DNA of 64,000 nt from Kaistia geumhonensis (lineage in GTDB: Bacteria > Pseudomonadota > Alphaproteobacteria > Rhizobiales > Kaistiaceae). The position numbers and the translations under genes were made by a program. The stretch covers positions 3,038,001 to 3,102,000 of the forward strand of contig NZ_JAUSWJ010000001.1 in NCBI RefSeq assembly GCF_030815145.1, given 5' to 3'. Below the pieces are notes generated by a model. The model saw only the letters and a program-made list of their open reading frames with translations. It was not told where the DNA came from and searched no databases. Below, one piece after another: positions 17,786 to 26,737 of the stretch (position 1 is the stretch's first letter; the number at the start of each line of letters is the position of its first letter).

Positions 17786-18724
17786 TCAGTCGTCCAGCGC
17801 CTTCACGAGAGCGGGGACGGCGGTGAAGAGGTCTTCGACCAGGCCATAGTCCGCGACCTGGAAGATCGGGGCCTCGGGATCCTTGTTGATCGCGACGATC
17901 ACCTTGGAATCCTTCATGCCGGCGAGGTGCTGGATGGCGCCCGAGATGCCGACGGCGACATAGAGGTCCGGCGCGACCACCTTGCCCGTCTGGCCGACTT
18001 GCAGGTCGTTTCCGGCAAAGCCGGCGTCGACGGCGGCGCGCGAGGCACCGATCGCGGCGTTGAGGCGGTCGGCCAGCGGCGCGATCACGGTCTCGAAGCC
18101 CTCCGACGAGCCGAGCGCGCGGCCACCCGAGACGACGATGCGGGCGCCGGCCAGTTCCGGCCGGGCCGATGTCGTCAGCGCCTCGCCGACGAAGTTCGAC
18201 AGCGCCGGCGTCGGCGCCACGCCGAGCGTCTCGATCGGAGCGGCGCCGGTTCCCTCCGCCGTCGGCGGGAAGGCGGCGGTGCGCACGGTGAGAACGCGGA
18301 CCGGATCGCGCGACTGCACCGTCTCGATCGCATTGCCGGCATAGATCGGCCGCTCGAACGTGTCCGGGCCGAGCACAGCCGTCACTTCCGAGACCTGCAT
18401 TACGTCGAGTAGCGCCGCGATGCGCGGCAGGACGTTCTTGCCGGCGGCGGTCGCCGGCGCGACGATGGCGTCATAGTCCGCCGCGATGGAGATGACGAGT
18501 TCGGCGAGGGGCTCGGCGAGACGGTGAGCCAGCGCTGGATCGTCGGCGAGGCGCACGCGCGCGACGCCGTCGAGACGGCTGGCAGCCTCGGCCGCTGCCC
18601 GGTCGCCGCTGCCGGCGACGAGGATGTCGACGGGGCTGCCGAGCTTCGCGGCGGCGGTGAGTGCCTTGGCGGTCGCCTCGTTGAGGCCCGCCGGGTCGAT
18701 CTCGGCGATGAGCAGCGTGCGCAT
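17786..18724 (-). CDS. etfA: electron transfer flavoprotein alpha subunit
   Basis: 312 residues from ATG 18724, which overlaps the etfB stop (TGATG) and has GGAG six bases upstream; a GTG one codon earlier is less likely. ETF carries electrons from acyl-CoA dehydrogenases to ETF-ubiquinone oxidoreductase. The FAD-binding C-terminal domain is clear: [53 protein letters not shown] and [15 protein letters not shown]. The N-terminal half is the usual degenerate Rossmann domain. It is translationally coupled to etfB and followed by the hydroxyacyl-CoA dehydrogenase. Confidence 0.95.
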   Translation of the reverse strand: MRTLLIAEIDPAGLNEATAKALTAAAKLGSPVDILVAGSGDRAAAEAASRLDGVARVRLADDPALAHRLAEPLAELVISIAADYDAIVAPATAAGKNVLPRIAALLDVMQVSEVTAVLGPDTFERPIYAGNAIETVQSRDPVRVLTVRTAAFPPTAEGTGAAPIETLGVAPTPALSNFVGEALTTSARPELAGARIVVSGGRALGSSEGFETVIAPLADRLNAAIGASRAAVDAGFAGNDLQVGQTGKVVAPDLYVAVGISGAIQHLAGMKDSKVIVAINKDPEAPIFQVADYGLVEDLFTAVPALVKALDD

Positions 18725-19473
18725 CACAGCACTCCCGTTTCCTTGAGCTTCGCGACCAGCTCGGCGGCGGAGGCGACCTTGACGCCGCCGGCGCGGCGCG
18801 GCGGCTCGGCGACCTTCAGCACCGCGAGGCGCGGCGCGATGTCGACACCGAGCGCCTCGGGCGTCGTCTCGTCGAGCGGCTTCTTCTTTGCCTTCATGAT
18901 GTTGGGCAGCGAGGCATAGCGCGGCTCGTTGAGGCGGAGATCGGTGGTGATCACCGCCGGAAGGGCGAGCTGCAGTGTCTCGGTGCCGCCGTCGACCTCG
19001 CGGGTGACGGTCACGGCGTCGGCCGAAAGCTCGATCTTCGAAGCGAAGGTCGCCTGCGGCCAGCCCATCAGCGCGGCGAGCATCTGCCCGGTCTGGTTGC
19101 TGTCGTCGTCGATCGCCTGCTTGCCCAGGATCACGAGGCGCGGGGCCTCGGCGTCGATCACCGCCTTGACGAGCTTGGCGACGGCGAGCGGCTCGACGCG
19201 CGGCGCGTCGGTCTTCACGAGGATGCCGCGATCGGCGCCCATCGCGAGGCCGGTGCGCAGCGTCTCGGCGGATTTCTCCGTTCCGATGGACACGACGACG
19301 ACCTCGCTGGCCTGGCCGGCCTCCTTCAGACGGAGCGCCGCCTCGACGGCGATTTCGCAGAAGGGGTTCATCGCCATCTTCACATTGGCGAGGTCGATGC
19401 CGGTGCCGTCCGCGTTGACGCGGACCTTGACGTTGCGGTCGACCGCCCGCTTGACGGGCACGAGAATCTTCAT
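18724..19473 (-). CDS. etfB: electron transfer flavoprotein beta subunit
   Basis: 249 residues from ATG 19473, beginning [12 protein letters not shown], the standard EtfB N terminus; the upstream in-frame codons to 19506 are not conserved. It binds AMP and forms the ETF heterodimer. Typical blocks are [37 protein letters not shown] and the [12 protein letters not shown]-like strand. [21 protein letters not shown] is the recognition-loop region that docks with acyl-CoA dehydrogenases. The stop overlaps the etfA start by one base. Confidence 0.95.
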   Translation of the reverse strand: MKILVPVKRAVDRNVKVRVNADGTGIDLANVKMAMNPFCEIAVEAALRLKEAGQASEVVVVSIGTEKSAETLRTGLAMGADRGILVKTDAPRVEPLAVAKLVKAVIDAEAPRLVILGKQAIDDDSNQTGQMLAALMGWPQATFASKIELSADAVTVTREVDGGTETLQLALPAVITTDLRLNEPRYASLPNIMKAKKKPLDETTPEALGVDIAPRLAVLKVAEPPRRAGGVKVASAAELVAKLKETGVL

Positions 19474-19579
19474 GGGCGCTTCAATCGGTGGGGGCTTCGA
19501 CGTCAACTCTCGACGACCGCGCGCGGCCTCGATCGGGCGGCGACCGTATCGGCGAGGGGCGGGCGCGTCAACGCGCCGG

Positions 19580-20299
19580 CTAGACGACCGGTTCGGCGGC
19601 GATCAGCTCCGGCTCCTCGCGGGCGAGCAGCGGAACTCCGCGACGGCGCATCAGGAGGATGAGCACGGCGCCGGTGAGAAGCCCGCCGAGATGCGCGGCC
19701 CAGGAAATCTCTCCGGGCGGCCCGAACAGGAAATTGTAGAGCTGCAGCAGGATCCAGAAGCCGAGCACCCAGACCGTTCGTAGGCGCAGCGGGATGCGGA
19801 AGAGCAGCAGGATCCAGATCTTGACGCGCGGGTGGAGCAGGAAATAGGCGGCGATCACGCCGGCGACCGACCCCGAGGCGCCGATCAGGGCCAGATCGGA
19901 ACCGGGCGCGACCGCGACATGGGCGAGGCCGCCTCCGATGGCGCAGAGGATGTAGAACAGCAGGAAGCGCCAGTGGCCCATGGCGTCCTCGACATTGTCG
20001 CCGAAGACCCAGAGAAACAGCATGTTGCCGGCGAGGTGCCAGATGTCGCCATGCAGGAAGCTGGAGGTGATGAAGGTCGCCCATTCCGGAGCGTGGAAGA
20101 TCCCCGGTGTTCGGACATGCACGCCCATCAGCGTCGAGGGGATGAGCCCGAAGGCCATGACCGAGGCCGCCTCGGCCTCGGCGTTGCCGCCGCGCTGGTA
20201 GAACATGAAGATCAGCACGTTCAGCACGACGATGCTGCGCGTGATGAACGGAAAGCGGATGAAGCGCAGCGGATTCTGGTCGTGCAGCGGAACGAACAT
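19580..20299 (-). CDS. rhomboid-family intramembrane serine protease
   Basis: 239 residues with six or seven membrane helices. The catalytic dyad is visible as S142 in IGASGSVAG and H203 in [11 protein letters not shown]. Conserved [18 protein letters not shown] lies at about 88-105, with the HxxxN that stabilises the oxyanion. Rhomboids cut single-pass membrane proteins within or near the bilayer. Substrates are unknown. It sits between a cobalamin adenosyltransferase gene (21 bases upstream) and etfB on the same strand, and no functional tie to either is evident. Confidence 0.9.
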   Translation of the reverse strand: MFVPLHDQNPLRFIRFPFITRSIVVLNVLIFMFYQRGGNAEAEAASVMAFGLIPSTLMGVHVRTPGIFHAPEWATFITSSFLHGDIWHLAGNMLFLWVFGDNVEDAMGHWRFLLFYILCAIGGGLAHVAVAPGSDLALIGASGSVAGVIAAYFLLHPRVKIWILLLFRIPLRLRTVWVLGFWILLQLYNFLFGPPGEISWAAHLGGLLTGAVLILLMRRRGVPLLAREEPELIAAEPVV

Positions 20300-20320
20300 C
20301 GGTCGCCGGGGGCTCGGGGG

Positions 20321-20893
20321 TCAGCGATTCTGGCCAGGCACCCAGAGGACGTCGCCTGTTCCCCGATCATTCACGAATCGGGCCGCAACGAAAAGAAAAT
20401 CCGACAGGCGATTGATGTAGCGCAATGCGGACGGATTGACGCTCTCCCGCTCCGCCAGCGCCACCATGCCGCGCTCGGCACGCCGGGCGACGGTGCGCGC
20501 GACATGCAGCGAGGCCGCCGCCCGCGACCCGCCGGGCAATACGAAGGACCGCAGCGGCGTCAGGTCCGCGTTCAGTTCGTCGATATCGCCTTCGATGCGC
20601 TCGACTTCCCGCTCGACGACGCGAAGCGCGTCGCGGCCTTCCTTCAGCGTCTCCTCCGGCGTTGCGAGATCGGCCCCGAGATCGAAGAGGTCGTTCTGGA
20701 TGCGGCCGAGCATCGCGTCGACCACGGGCTCCTCGAAGAGATCGCAGCGGGCGACGCCGATGAAGGCATTCACCTCGTCGATGGTGCCGATGCATTCGAA
20801 GCGCAGGTCCGACTTGGATCGGCGTTCGCCGGTCACGAGGCCGCTGGTGCCGTCGTCGCCGGTGCGGGTGTAGATGCGGTTGAGCGCGACCAT
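20321..20893 (-). CDS. PduO-type cob(I)alamin adenosyltransferase
   Basis: 190 residues. It adenosylates corrinoid cobalt using ATP to make coenzyme B12 or its precursor. The N-terminal ATP-binding signature is RIYTRTGDDGTSGLVTGER, and the C-terminal part carries RRAERGMVALAE and INRLSDFLFVAARF, both family hallmarks of the trimeric PduO/MMAB-type fold. Length matches single-domain bacterial members. It begins ten bases after the small HIG1-like gene, so they are co-transcribed. No adenosylcobalamin-dependent enzyme is visible in the window. Confidence 0.93.
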   Translation of the reverse strand: MVALNRIYTRTGDDGTSGLVTGERRSKSDLRFECIGTIDEVNAFIGVARCDLFEEPVVDAMLGRIQNDLFDLGADLATPEETLKEGRDALRVVEREVERIEGDIDELNADLTPLRSFVLPGGSRAAASLHVARTVARRAERGMVALAERESVNPSALRYINRLSDFLFVAARFVNDRGTGDVLWVPGQNR

Positions 20894-20903
20894 GATGTCT
20901 CCG

Positions 20904-21095
20904 TCAGCGCGACGCGAAATAGAGCGTCGCCATCATGATGACGATCGCGACGAACTGCAGGATGACGCGCCAGCGCATCAGTTGCTGCGAGCGCTCGGAG
21001 GAGCCGCCGCGCATCATGTTGAAGAGGCCGAGGAGAAGCACGATCGCGACCGCGGCGAGCGCGATCGGCACGAGGTAGTGGAGAAAGCTGTTCAT
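20904..21095 (-). CDS. small HIG1-like twin-transmembrane protein
   Basis: 63 residues. Two membrane helices (about 7-26 and 43-60) are joined by a polar basic loop, MMRGGSSERSQQLMRWRV. This hairpin with QxLMRWRV before the second helix is characteristic of the bacterial HIG1-domain or twin-transmembrane family. Mitochondrial HIG1 relatives associate with respiratory oxidases; the bacterial role is mostly inferred. It overlaps nothing and sits ten bases before the adenosyltransferase gene, an arrangement often seen in Hyphomicrobiales. Confidence 0.8.
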   Translation of the reverse strand: MNSFLHYLVPIALAAVAIVLLLGLFNMMRGGSSERSQQLMRWRVILQFVAIVIMMATLYFASR

Positions 21096-21171
21096 CGAGG
21101 CACCGTTGGTCTCAGGCTCCGGACCGTGCTCGGCCGGATCAGCCCGTTCGGACCCTCAAGTGCCCGACCAC

Positions 21172-21651
21172 TCAGTTAAGGATCAGGATGGCGAGGTTGA
21201 GCAGCGAGGCGAATCCGACCCACAGAAGGTAGGGGACCAGCAGGCCCGCGGCCAGCCTGTCGATGCGGCTGAATGCGGCGATGGTGGCGATGATCGCCCC
21301 GGCCAGCGCGACGATCACGACGAGGCCGCCGAGCGGCGAGTGCAGCCCGAAGAACACGACCGACCAGGCCGCGTTGAGGACGAGCTGAACACCGTAGATC
21401 GCCGCCGCGCGCCGGCGCTCGCCGCCTTCCGAGCGTCCAAGCACCCGCCAGAGCGCCACGGCCATCAGCGCATAGAGCAGCGTCCAGACAGGGCCGAACA
21501 CCCAGTTCGGCGGATTGAAGTCCGGCTTGGTGAGACCCGCATACCAGGTGGGGATCGAAGGCAGCGTCGCCGCCGAACCGATGGCCGCCGCCGCGAAGGT
21601 GACGAGAAGACAGACGATGAGCGTCACGGCCGACGCATTGCGGCCGCTCAT
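21172..21651 (-). CDS. tspO: TspO/MBR family tryptophan-rich sensory protein
   Basis: 159 residues from ATG 21651, supported by GGGGGA six bases upstream; in-frame codons back to 21702 are unlikely. Five membrane helices are present. The family sequence PTWYAGLTKPDFNPPNWVFGPVW follows helix 1, and the later VQLVLNAAWSVVFFG and VPYLLWVGFASLLNLAI complete the fold. TspO binds porphyrins and, in Rhodobacter, affects tetrapyrrole-linked gene control. The gene is on the same strand as the HIG1-like gene, with 76 bases between. Confidence 0.93.
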   Translation of the reverse strand: MSGRNASAVTLIVCLLVTFAAAAIGSAATLPSIPTWYAGLTKPDFNPPNWVFGPVWTLLYALMAVALWRVLGRSEGGERRRAAAIYGVQLVLNAAWSVVFFGLHSPLGGLVVIVALAGAIIATIAAFSRIDRLAAGLLVPYLLWVGFASLLNLAILILN

Positions 21652-21760
21652 GGACGTCCCCCGTGTGGACGCGAGACGGGGGCCGGTGGTCGGGGCGGAC
21701 ATGGGCTACTCGATTCTGCGCTGCAACGATGGCCAACGCGCCGTGTGATGACCGGTTCCC

Positions 21761-22591
21761 TCACGAATTCCGCGCGATCAGGATGTCGAGCCAGCGGCCG
21801 GGAAGGATCCGCTTCATTAGCGCAGCGAGCGTGGTCAGCGTGGTGACGCGATAGCGCAGCCGCGGACGCGGGCTCTCCAGCGCTTCGATCAGCGCGGCCG
21901 TGACCGCCTGGGGGCCGCGCCTGAAGCGCGAGGGCCGCCGCGCCCCGGTGAGGCGGGCGAGCTGGGCCTCGTATCCGGCGCGGTGCGGCGACGCCTCAAT
22001 GTCGATGGTGGCGCGAAAATTCGCGAGCGCGTTCAAGGTGAAGCGCGTGGCGATGGGCCCCGGCTCGATGAGCACCACGTGGATTCCGGAGCCGGCAAGC
22101 TCGATGCGCATCGAATCGGCGAGGCCTTCCAGCGCGAATTTCGAGCCGACATAGGCGCCGCGGTATTTGCCGGCCACGATCCCGAGCACCGAGGAGCAGT
22201 GGATGATGCGGCCGTGTCCCGCCCGCCGCATAGCCGGCAGAACCGCGCAGGTCAGCGTGTGCCAGCCGAAGAGGTTCACCTCGAACTGGCGCCGCAGGAC
22301 GGCGGTCGTGAGATCCTCGACGGCGCCGACCTGGCCATAGGCTCCGTTGTTGAACAGCGCATCGAGCCGGCCGCCCGTCGCCTCGAGCACCGATGTCGCG
22401 GCGGCGAGTATCGAGGCCTCGTCGGCATAGTCGAGCGGAACAGCCTCGATGCCGGCTGCCCGCAGCCGCGCCAGGTCCTCGTCCTTGCGCGCCGTCGCAA
22501 ATACCCGCCAGCCGCGCGCCTTCAGCGTCAGCGCAGCGTGCTCGCCGATGCCGGACGAGGCCCCGGTTATGAGGATCGATCGCTCTCTCAT
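21761..22591 (-). CDS. SDR family oxidoreductase
   Basis: 276 residues, classical short-chain dehydrogenase. The NAD(P)-binding motif ITGASSGIG starts at residue 8. NNGAYG is a variant of the NNAG motif. The catalytic tetrad falls at Ser in HCSSVLG and YxxxK in YVGSKFALEG. The C terminus carries a hydrophobic or basic tail (MKRILPGRWLDILI), which suggests membrane association. Substrate not predictable. It sits alone between tspO and the extensin-like gene. Confidence 0.87.
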   Translation of the reverse strand: MRERSILITGASSGIGEHAALTLKARGWRVFATARKDEDLARLRAAGIEAVPLDYADEASILAAATSVLEATGGRLDALFNNGAYGQVGAVEDLTTAVLRRQFEVNLFGWHTLTCAVLPAMRRAGHGRIIHCSSVLGIVAGKYRGAYVGSKFALEGLADSMRIELAGSGIHVVLIEPGPIATRFTLNALANFRATIDIEASPHRAGYEAQLARLTGARRPSRFRRGPQAVTAALIEALESPRPRLRYRVTTLTTLAALMKRILPGRWLDILIARNS

Positions 22592-22632
22592 ACGGCGAGG
22601 CTACAGGAGGCGAGCCGCATCGGCCATGCGGC

Positions 22633-23811
22633 TCACTCGCAGATGCGCCCGTCGCCGTTGCGGCCGCGGCGGATCATGTCGAGATGGAGATTGTCCTCGT
22701 GATCGGCATCGGTGCCGGGGCCGATGACGGTCGTGAAGCGGGCGCAGGCCGCCTTGCGCACCGCATCGAGGAAGGTGCCGTCGGCCGCGGTCCGCTTGCC
22801 GTCGTCGGCAATGGTGATCGTCCGGCCGGCGATGGTGTAGCCTCCGATATCGATCGCGTTCATGTAGGAATGCTCCGACATGCGGGCACCGGGCACATGG
22901 TTGCGGGTGCGGCAGACATAGGAGCCGGCGATGGAGAGGCGCGTCAACGGCACGCCATAGGCCGATTTCGCGGCCTGCTGGATATCCTCGTCGACCCAGC
23001 GGGCGAGGGCGCTCGCCACGGCGCAGTCCACCGTTGCGGCCGGCTCGATTGTCACGGCTCCGCCCGACAGCGCAGTGACACGGTAGGGATCGGCTGCGCC
23101 GCATTCGCCCTCGAAGAGCGGGGGCTGCGCTTCCGAAACGATGCCCAGCGCGGCCATGCCGGCCTTGCAGCTGGCCAGTTCCTCGGGCGTCGGCAGGATG
23201 CGCGGCGGCGCCGTTTCGCCGGCAGGCTCGGGCGGGGCTGGCAGTGCCATTGCCGGCTCGGTGTGCGGGGCAGGGGAGGGCGCGGCAGGGGCCGGCGTGA
23301 CTGTGGGGCCGAGCGCTCCGGCCGGTCCGGGCGCCGCCGGAAGGGCCGGCGTCCCGTCCTCGACATGCGGCGGTGTCGGCTCCACGACCGGTCCGACCGA
23401 AAGCGCAGGCGGCTCCTCGACGGTCGCGGGCGCCTCGGCCTCCGCCGGCGGAGGGGCGGGTGCCTCGGCCGGCTGCGGCGAGGGCGGCGGCAGAGGCGGG
23501 GCCTCGGGACCGCGCGGGTCGGCTTCCGGCAGAGGCGGTGTCGCCGCATCTTTGCCGGCCGAGGTCGGATCCGCCTGCGGCAGCGGCGGCAGAGCCTCCT
23601 GGCCGGCGAGGGCAGGATCGGGTTTCGGCTGCGGCAGCGGCGGGCGCGGCGCCGAGGGCCGCGGCCTTCCGGTCTGCGCCTTCGGCTGCTTCGGAATGAT
23701 CTCCTGCAGGATGTCCTTCACGGAGACTGCGAAGGCGGGCGAAGCATCGGCACCGGCGAGGGTGGCGATCACCGCGGCGGCGATGACCGCCCGTCTTGAT
23801 GTCGATGCCAT
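22633..23811 (-). CDS. extensin-like C-terminal domain protein, secreted
   Basis: 392 residues from ATG 23811, with GGGGGAGG upstream. A signal peptide ends near residue 29 (SPAFA). About 170 residues of Pro/Ala/Glu-rich linker follow. The C-terminal 190 residues form the extensin-like domain, with DCAVASALARWVDED, VCRTRNHVPGARMSEHSYMNAIDI and a final MIRRGRNGDGRICE. The SEHSYxNAIDI segment places conserved His and Asp as in LAS/VanY-type peptidases, so a cell-wall hydrolase is possible but unproven. The linker suggests it spans the periplasm or cell wall. Confidence 0.82.
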   Translation of the reverse strand: MASTSRRAVIAAAVIATLAGADASPAFAVSVKDILQEIIPKQPKAQTGRPRPSAPRPPLPQPKPDPALAGQEALPPLPQADPTSAGKDAATPPLPEADPRGPEAPPLPPPSPQPAEAPAPPPAEAEAPATVEEPPALSVGPVVEPTPPHVEDGTPALPAAPGPAGALGPTVTPAPAAPSPAPHTEPAMALPAPPEPAGETAPPRILPTPEELASCKAGMAALGIVSEAQPPLFEGECGAADPYRVTALSGGAVTIEPAATVDCAVASALARWVDEDIQQAAKSAYGVPLTRLSIAGSYVCRTRNHVPGARMSEHSYMNAIDIGGYTIAGRTITIADDGKRTAADGTFLDAVRKAACARFTTVIGPGTDADHEDNLHLDMIRRGRNGDGRICE

Positions 23812-23873
23812 GCCGCCGCCTCCCCCGTCCCCTGCAAAAGACAAGAACGCGGGGCGGCGGCGCGGGGTTGCGC

Positions 23874-24812
23874 CTACCAGTCGAACGGGTCGGTGGTGAG
23901 GCGGCGGCCGACCATCATCGCGTCGCCGACGAGCTGGAGCGGCGAGGTGTCGTAGTCACTCTCGCGGCGATCGAGAAGCTCTGCGAAACGCTCGTAGATC
24001 CGCTCATATTCCTCGCTCGGCTGCTCGACGGTCACATGGCCGTCGACGCTGAGCGAGGCGCCGCCGCGGAAGAGGCGCAGCTTGTGGCCGCCCTTCGACT
24101 CGATCTCGATATGCCACTTCTCGTCGCCCTGCTCGCGCCAGTCGAAATCGGCCGAGAGCGCGGGCGAGTCCGGATCGGTGCCCGAGAAGGCGACCTTGAC
24201 GCCGATCGGCGTCTGGCGATTGGCGGGATAGGTGAGCTCGGCGCTCTTCACGAAGGGCGTGAAAGGCAGGATCTTCACGAAGATCGACAGCGCATTGATG
24301 CCGGGATCGAAAACGCCGAAGCCGCCGGGCTCCCAGACCCAGTCCTGTCCCGGATGCCATTTGCGGACATCCTCGCGCCATTCGATGCGCAGCGACTTGA
24401 CGCCCGCGCCGGCGAGCAGCGCCGTCGCCTCGTCGACGGCCGGATTGAACTGCGAATGCCAGGTCGCGAAGATCACCCGGCCACGCTTCTTCGCATGGGC
24501 GGCGATGTCGGCCGCCTCGGCGAGCGTCGCCGCGGTCGGCTTCTCGAGCAGGAGGTCCTTCCCCGCGTCGAGCGCCTCGATGGCGAAGCCGTGCCGGACA
24601 TCGGGGGGCGTGCAGATGGACACCGCCTCGAGATCGGGGATGGCGCGGTACATCTCGGCCGGCGTCTTGAACGTCGGCACGCCGCGATGGGTGAGGCCGC
24701 GCTGGCTGGTCACCGCCACGAGCTCGAAGCTGTCGCTCTTGTCGATGACCGGAAGATGCTGGTCCTGCGCGATCTTGCCGAGCCCGATGATCGCGATCTT
24801 GCGTTTCGTCAT
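23874..24812 (-). CDS. Gfo/Idh/MocA oxidoreductase, probable D-galactose 1-dehydrogenase
   Basis: 312 residues. The N-terminal Rossmann domain starts IAIIGLGKIAQDQHLPVI (residues 6-23), closely like rhizobial galactose 1-dehydrogenases, and the family EKP motif is in LLLEKPTAATL. The C-terminal alpha/beta domain supplies the sugar site, including WEPGGFGVFDPGINAL with the conserved Asp. Galactose dehydrogenase is the first step of the De Ley-Doudoroff pathway. The ChvE-MmsAB importer four kilobases away, whose family binds galactose, fits this reading, but the substrate is an inference. Confidence 0.75.
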   Translation of the reverse strand: MTKRKIAIIGLGKIAQDQHLPVIDKSDSFELVAVTSQRGLTHRGVPTFKTPAEMYRAIPDLEAVSICTPPDVRHGFAIEALDAGKDLLLEKPTAATLAEAADIAAHAKKRGRVIFATWHSQFNPAVDEATALLAGAGVKSLRIEWREDVRKWHPGQDWVWEPGGFGVFDPGINALSIFVKILPFTPFVKSAELTYPANRQTPIGVKVAFSGTDPDSPALSADFDWREQGDEKWHIEIESKGGHKLRLFRGGASLSVDGHVTVEQPSEEYERIYERFAELLDRRESDYDTSPLQLVGDAMMVGRRLTTDPFDW

Positions 24813-24888
24813 ATGTCCTCCGCGCCGCCGACCGGCGGGCCAATCCTGATCTGCCCAAAGCTAGGCAAAAAGCCGCGTCCGGTCGAGA

Positions 24889-25143
24889 TCAGGCCGCGCG
24901 GTCCGGACCGCGTTCCACGAGGAATGCGAGGACCGTGGTCCCGTAGCGTTCCTCGCTGGTCCGTGACAGCAGCCGGTGGCCGTCTTCGGTGCACAAATGC
25001 GGCAGGTCGATCGCCGCCATCGGGTCGGTGGCGAGAACGAGCAAACGCGTCCCCGGCCGCATGGCGGACAGGCGCTTGCGCGCCTTCAGGACCGGTAGCG
25101 GGCATTCGAGCCCGATCGCATCCAGCTCCGCATCCGCCTGCAC
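24889..25143 (-). CDS. TusA-like sulfur-carrier protein
   Basis: 84 residues from a GTG at 25143 with AAAGGA six bases upstream; the longer open frame to 25476 runs into the divergent gene. The core motif LECPLPVLKARK contains the conserved sulfur-carrying Cys (C14) followed by Pro, and TDPMAAIDLPHLC is the second family block. TusA proteins relay persulfide sulfur in tRNA thiolation, molybdenum-cofactor or sulfur-oxidation pathways. No partner gene is adjacent, so the pathway is undetermined. An AT-richer stretch between 25144 and 25303 probably holds divergent promoters. Confidence 0.85.
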   Translation of the reverse strand: MQADAELDAIGLECPLPVLKARKRLSAMRPGTRLLVLATDPMAAIDLPHLCTEDGHRLLSRTSEERYGTTVLAFLVERGPDRAA

Positions 25144-25303
25144 ATCGATTCCTTTACGCAAATTTAGCGACGTTGGCCGTCCGCGCGCCTGGACCCTGTT
25201 CGATTTCGGCGCGGCCAACGCTTTCTTAAAGCAGAAAATTATAGGCATTTCAGCGACGGCCTCCCTCCAAGGGCAGCCGACTTCGTCGAGGAGCCGCGAC
25301 CCG

Positions 25304-26737
25304 TTGCGCCTATCCTTTGCCGGCATCGTCGATCGCTGGGCTCCGGCCCGGCTGAAGGCGCCGCTTTCGGGCCTGGCGTCGGGGATCGATTCCATCGCTT
25401 CGGGCAAGGACGAGCGGGCGGTTACGCAGCGGATCGCCGTCACGACCTTCCTCGTCCGCGTCGTCTCGGCCTTCATCGCTTATCTGAGCCAGGTCCTGCT
25501 CGCCCGCTGGATGGGCGACTTCGACTATGGCGTCTATGTCGTGGTCTGGGTCGGCGCGGTCATCATCGGCGGCCTCGCCTGCTTCGGTATCCAGACGGCG
25601 ATCGTCCGCTTCATCCCGGAATATGGCGAGCGGCGTGAACTCGACCTCTTGCGCGGCATCCTTCTCGGCAGCCGCGTGCAGGGGATCGTCACCTCGACCG
25701 CGATCGCCGGGTTCGGCATCGTCGGACTGCTGCTCTTTGGCGAGCATGTCGAGAGCTACTATGTGATGCCGCTCTATCTCGCGGCGATCTGCATCCCGAT
25801 GCTGGCGATCGGCGAAATCCAGGACGGGCTCGCGCGCGGCTTCAACTGGCCGGACCTCGCACTGTGGCCGACCTTCATCATCCGGCCTATCCTCATCATT
25901 CTCTTCACCTGGACGGCGATCCGGCTCGGCGCCGCGCCCGACGCCACGACCGCGATGGCGACGGCGATCGTCGCCACCTATGCGACGGCGCTCTGGCAGA
26001 TGTGGGCGATCCGCCGGCGCACGGCCAGGGCTGTTCCCACGGGTCCGCGCCGCTTCACTTCGCTCGCCTGGATCACCATCGCGCTGCCGATCTTCCTGGT
26101 CGAAGGCTTCTTCAACCTCCTGACCAATGTCGACATCCTCATCGTGGGGCAACTGCGCCCTCCGGAGGAGGTCGCGGTCTATTTCGCGGCGGTGAAGACG
26201 CTCGCGCTCGTCCATTTCGTCTATTTCGCGGTGCGGGCGGCGCTGATGCCACGCTTCTCGCAATATTATGCCGCCGGCGACCGGCTGCGCTTCGAGGCGG
26301 TGGTGCGGGATTCGCTGCACTGGACGTTCTGGCCGTCGGTCGGCGCCGTGCTGGTGCTGCTCGTCGCCGGGCGGCTGCTCCTCTCCTTCTTCGGCGCGAG
26401 CTTCGTCGCCGGCTATGGCCTCCTGTTCATCTTCTCGATCGGGCTTCTCTTCCGCGCCTCGATCGGGCCGGCCGAGAGCATCCTGACCATGGCTGGGGAG
26501 CAGCGCATCTGCGCCGCCGTCTATGCCGGCACCTTCGTCGTCAATCTCGTGCTCAACTACACGCTGATCCCGCATCTCGGCCTCGAGGGCGCGGCGATCG
26601 CGACCTCGACGGCGCTCGCCGTGGAAGCGATCGCCGTCTATCTCGCGGTGCGCTGGCGCATGCGGCTGCGCTGCTCGATCGTGCATGTGCTGGTCCCGGG
26701 CAGCTCCATCGTCATCCGCGAGGGGAGGGCGTCATGA
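25304..26737 (+). CDS. oligosaccharide/polysaccharide flippase (MOP superfamily)
   Basis: 477 residues if the TTG at 25304 is the start (GAGGAG ten bases upstream). No ATG is available in the right place, so the N terminus is uncertain by some tens of residues. Twelve to fourteen membrane helices follow, beginning at about RIAVTTFLVRVVSAFIAYLS. The pattern of paired helices, with LARWMGDFDYGVYVVVWV early and LNYTLIPHLGLEGAAIATS late, is that of Wzx/RfbX-like exporters, which flip lipid-linked glycans. The stop overlaps the next ATG (ATGA), so it is coupled to the GNAT gene. Its substrate is unknown. Confidence 0.8.
   Translation: MRLSFAGIVDRWAPARLKAPLSGLASGIDSIASGKDERAVTQRIAVTTFLVRVVSAFIAYLSQVLLARWMGDFDYGVYVVVWVGAVIIGGLACFGIQTAIVRFIPEYGERRELDLLRGILLGSRVQGIVTSTAIAGFGIVGLLLFGEHVESYYVMPLYLAAICIPMLAIGEIQDGLARGFNWPDLALWPTFIIRPILIILFTWTAIRLGAAPDATTAMATAIVATYATALWQMWAIRRRTARAVPTGPRRFTSLAWITIALPIFLVEGFFNLLTNVDILIVGQLRPPEEVAVYFAAVKTLALVHFVYFAVRAALMPRFSQYYAAGDRLRFEAVVRDSLHWTFWPSVGAVLVLLVAGRLLLSFFGASFVAGYGLLFIFSIGLLFRASIGPAESILTMAGEQRICAAVYAGTFVVNLVLNYTLIPHLGLEGAAIATSTALAVEAIAVYLAVRWRMRLRCSIVHVLVPGSSIVIREGRAS

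Noticed and set aside
24989-25303. N-terminal extension of the flippase gene back to 24989
   Set aside because: It overlaps the divergent TusA-like gene and encodes Ser/Arg-rich sequence unlike a flippase; a start near 25304 is more plausible.
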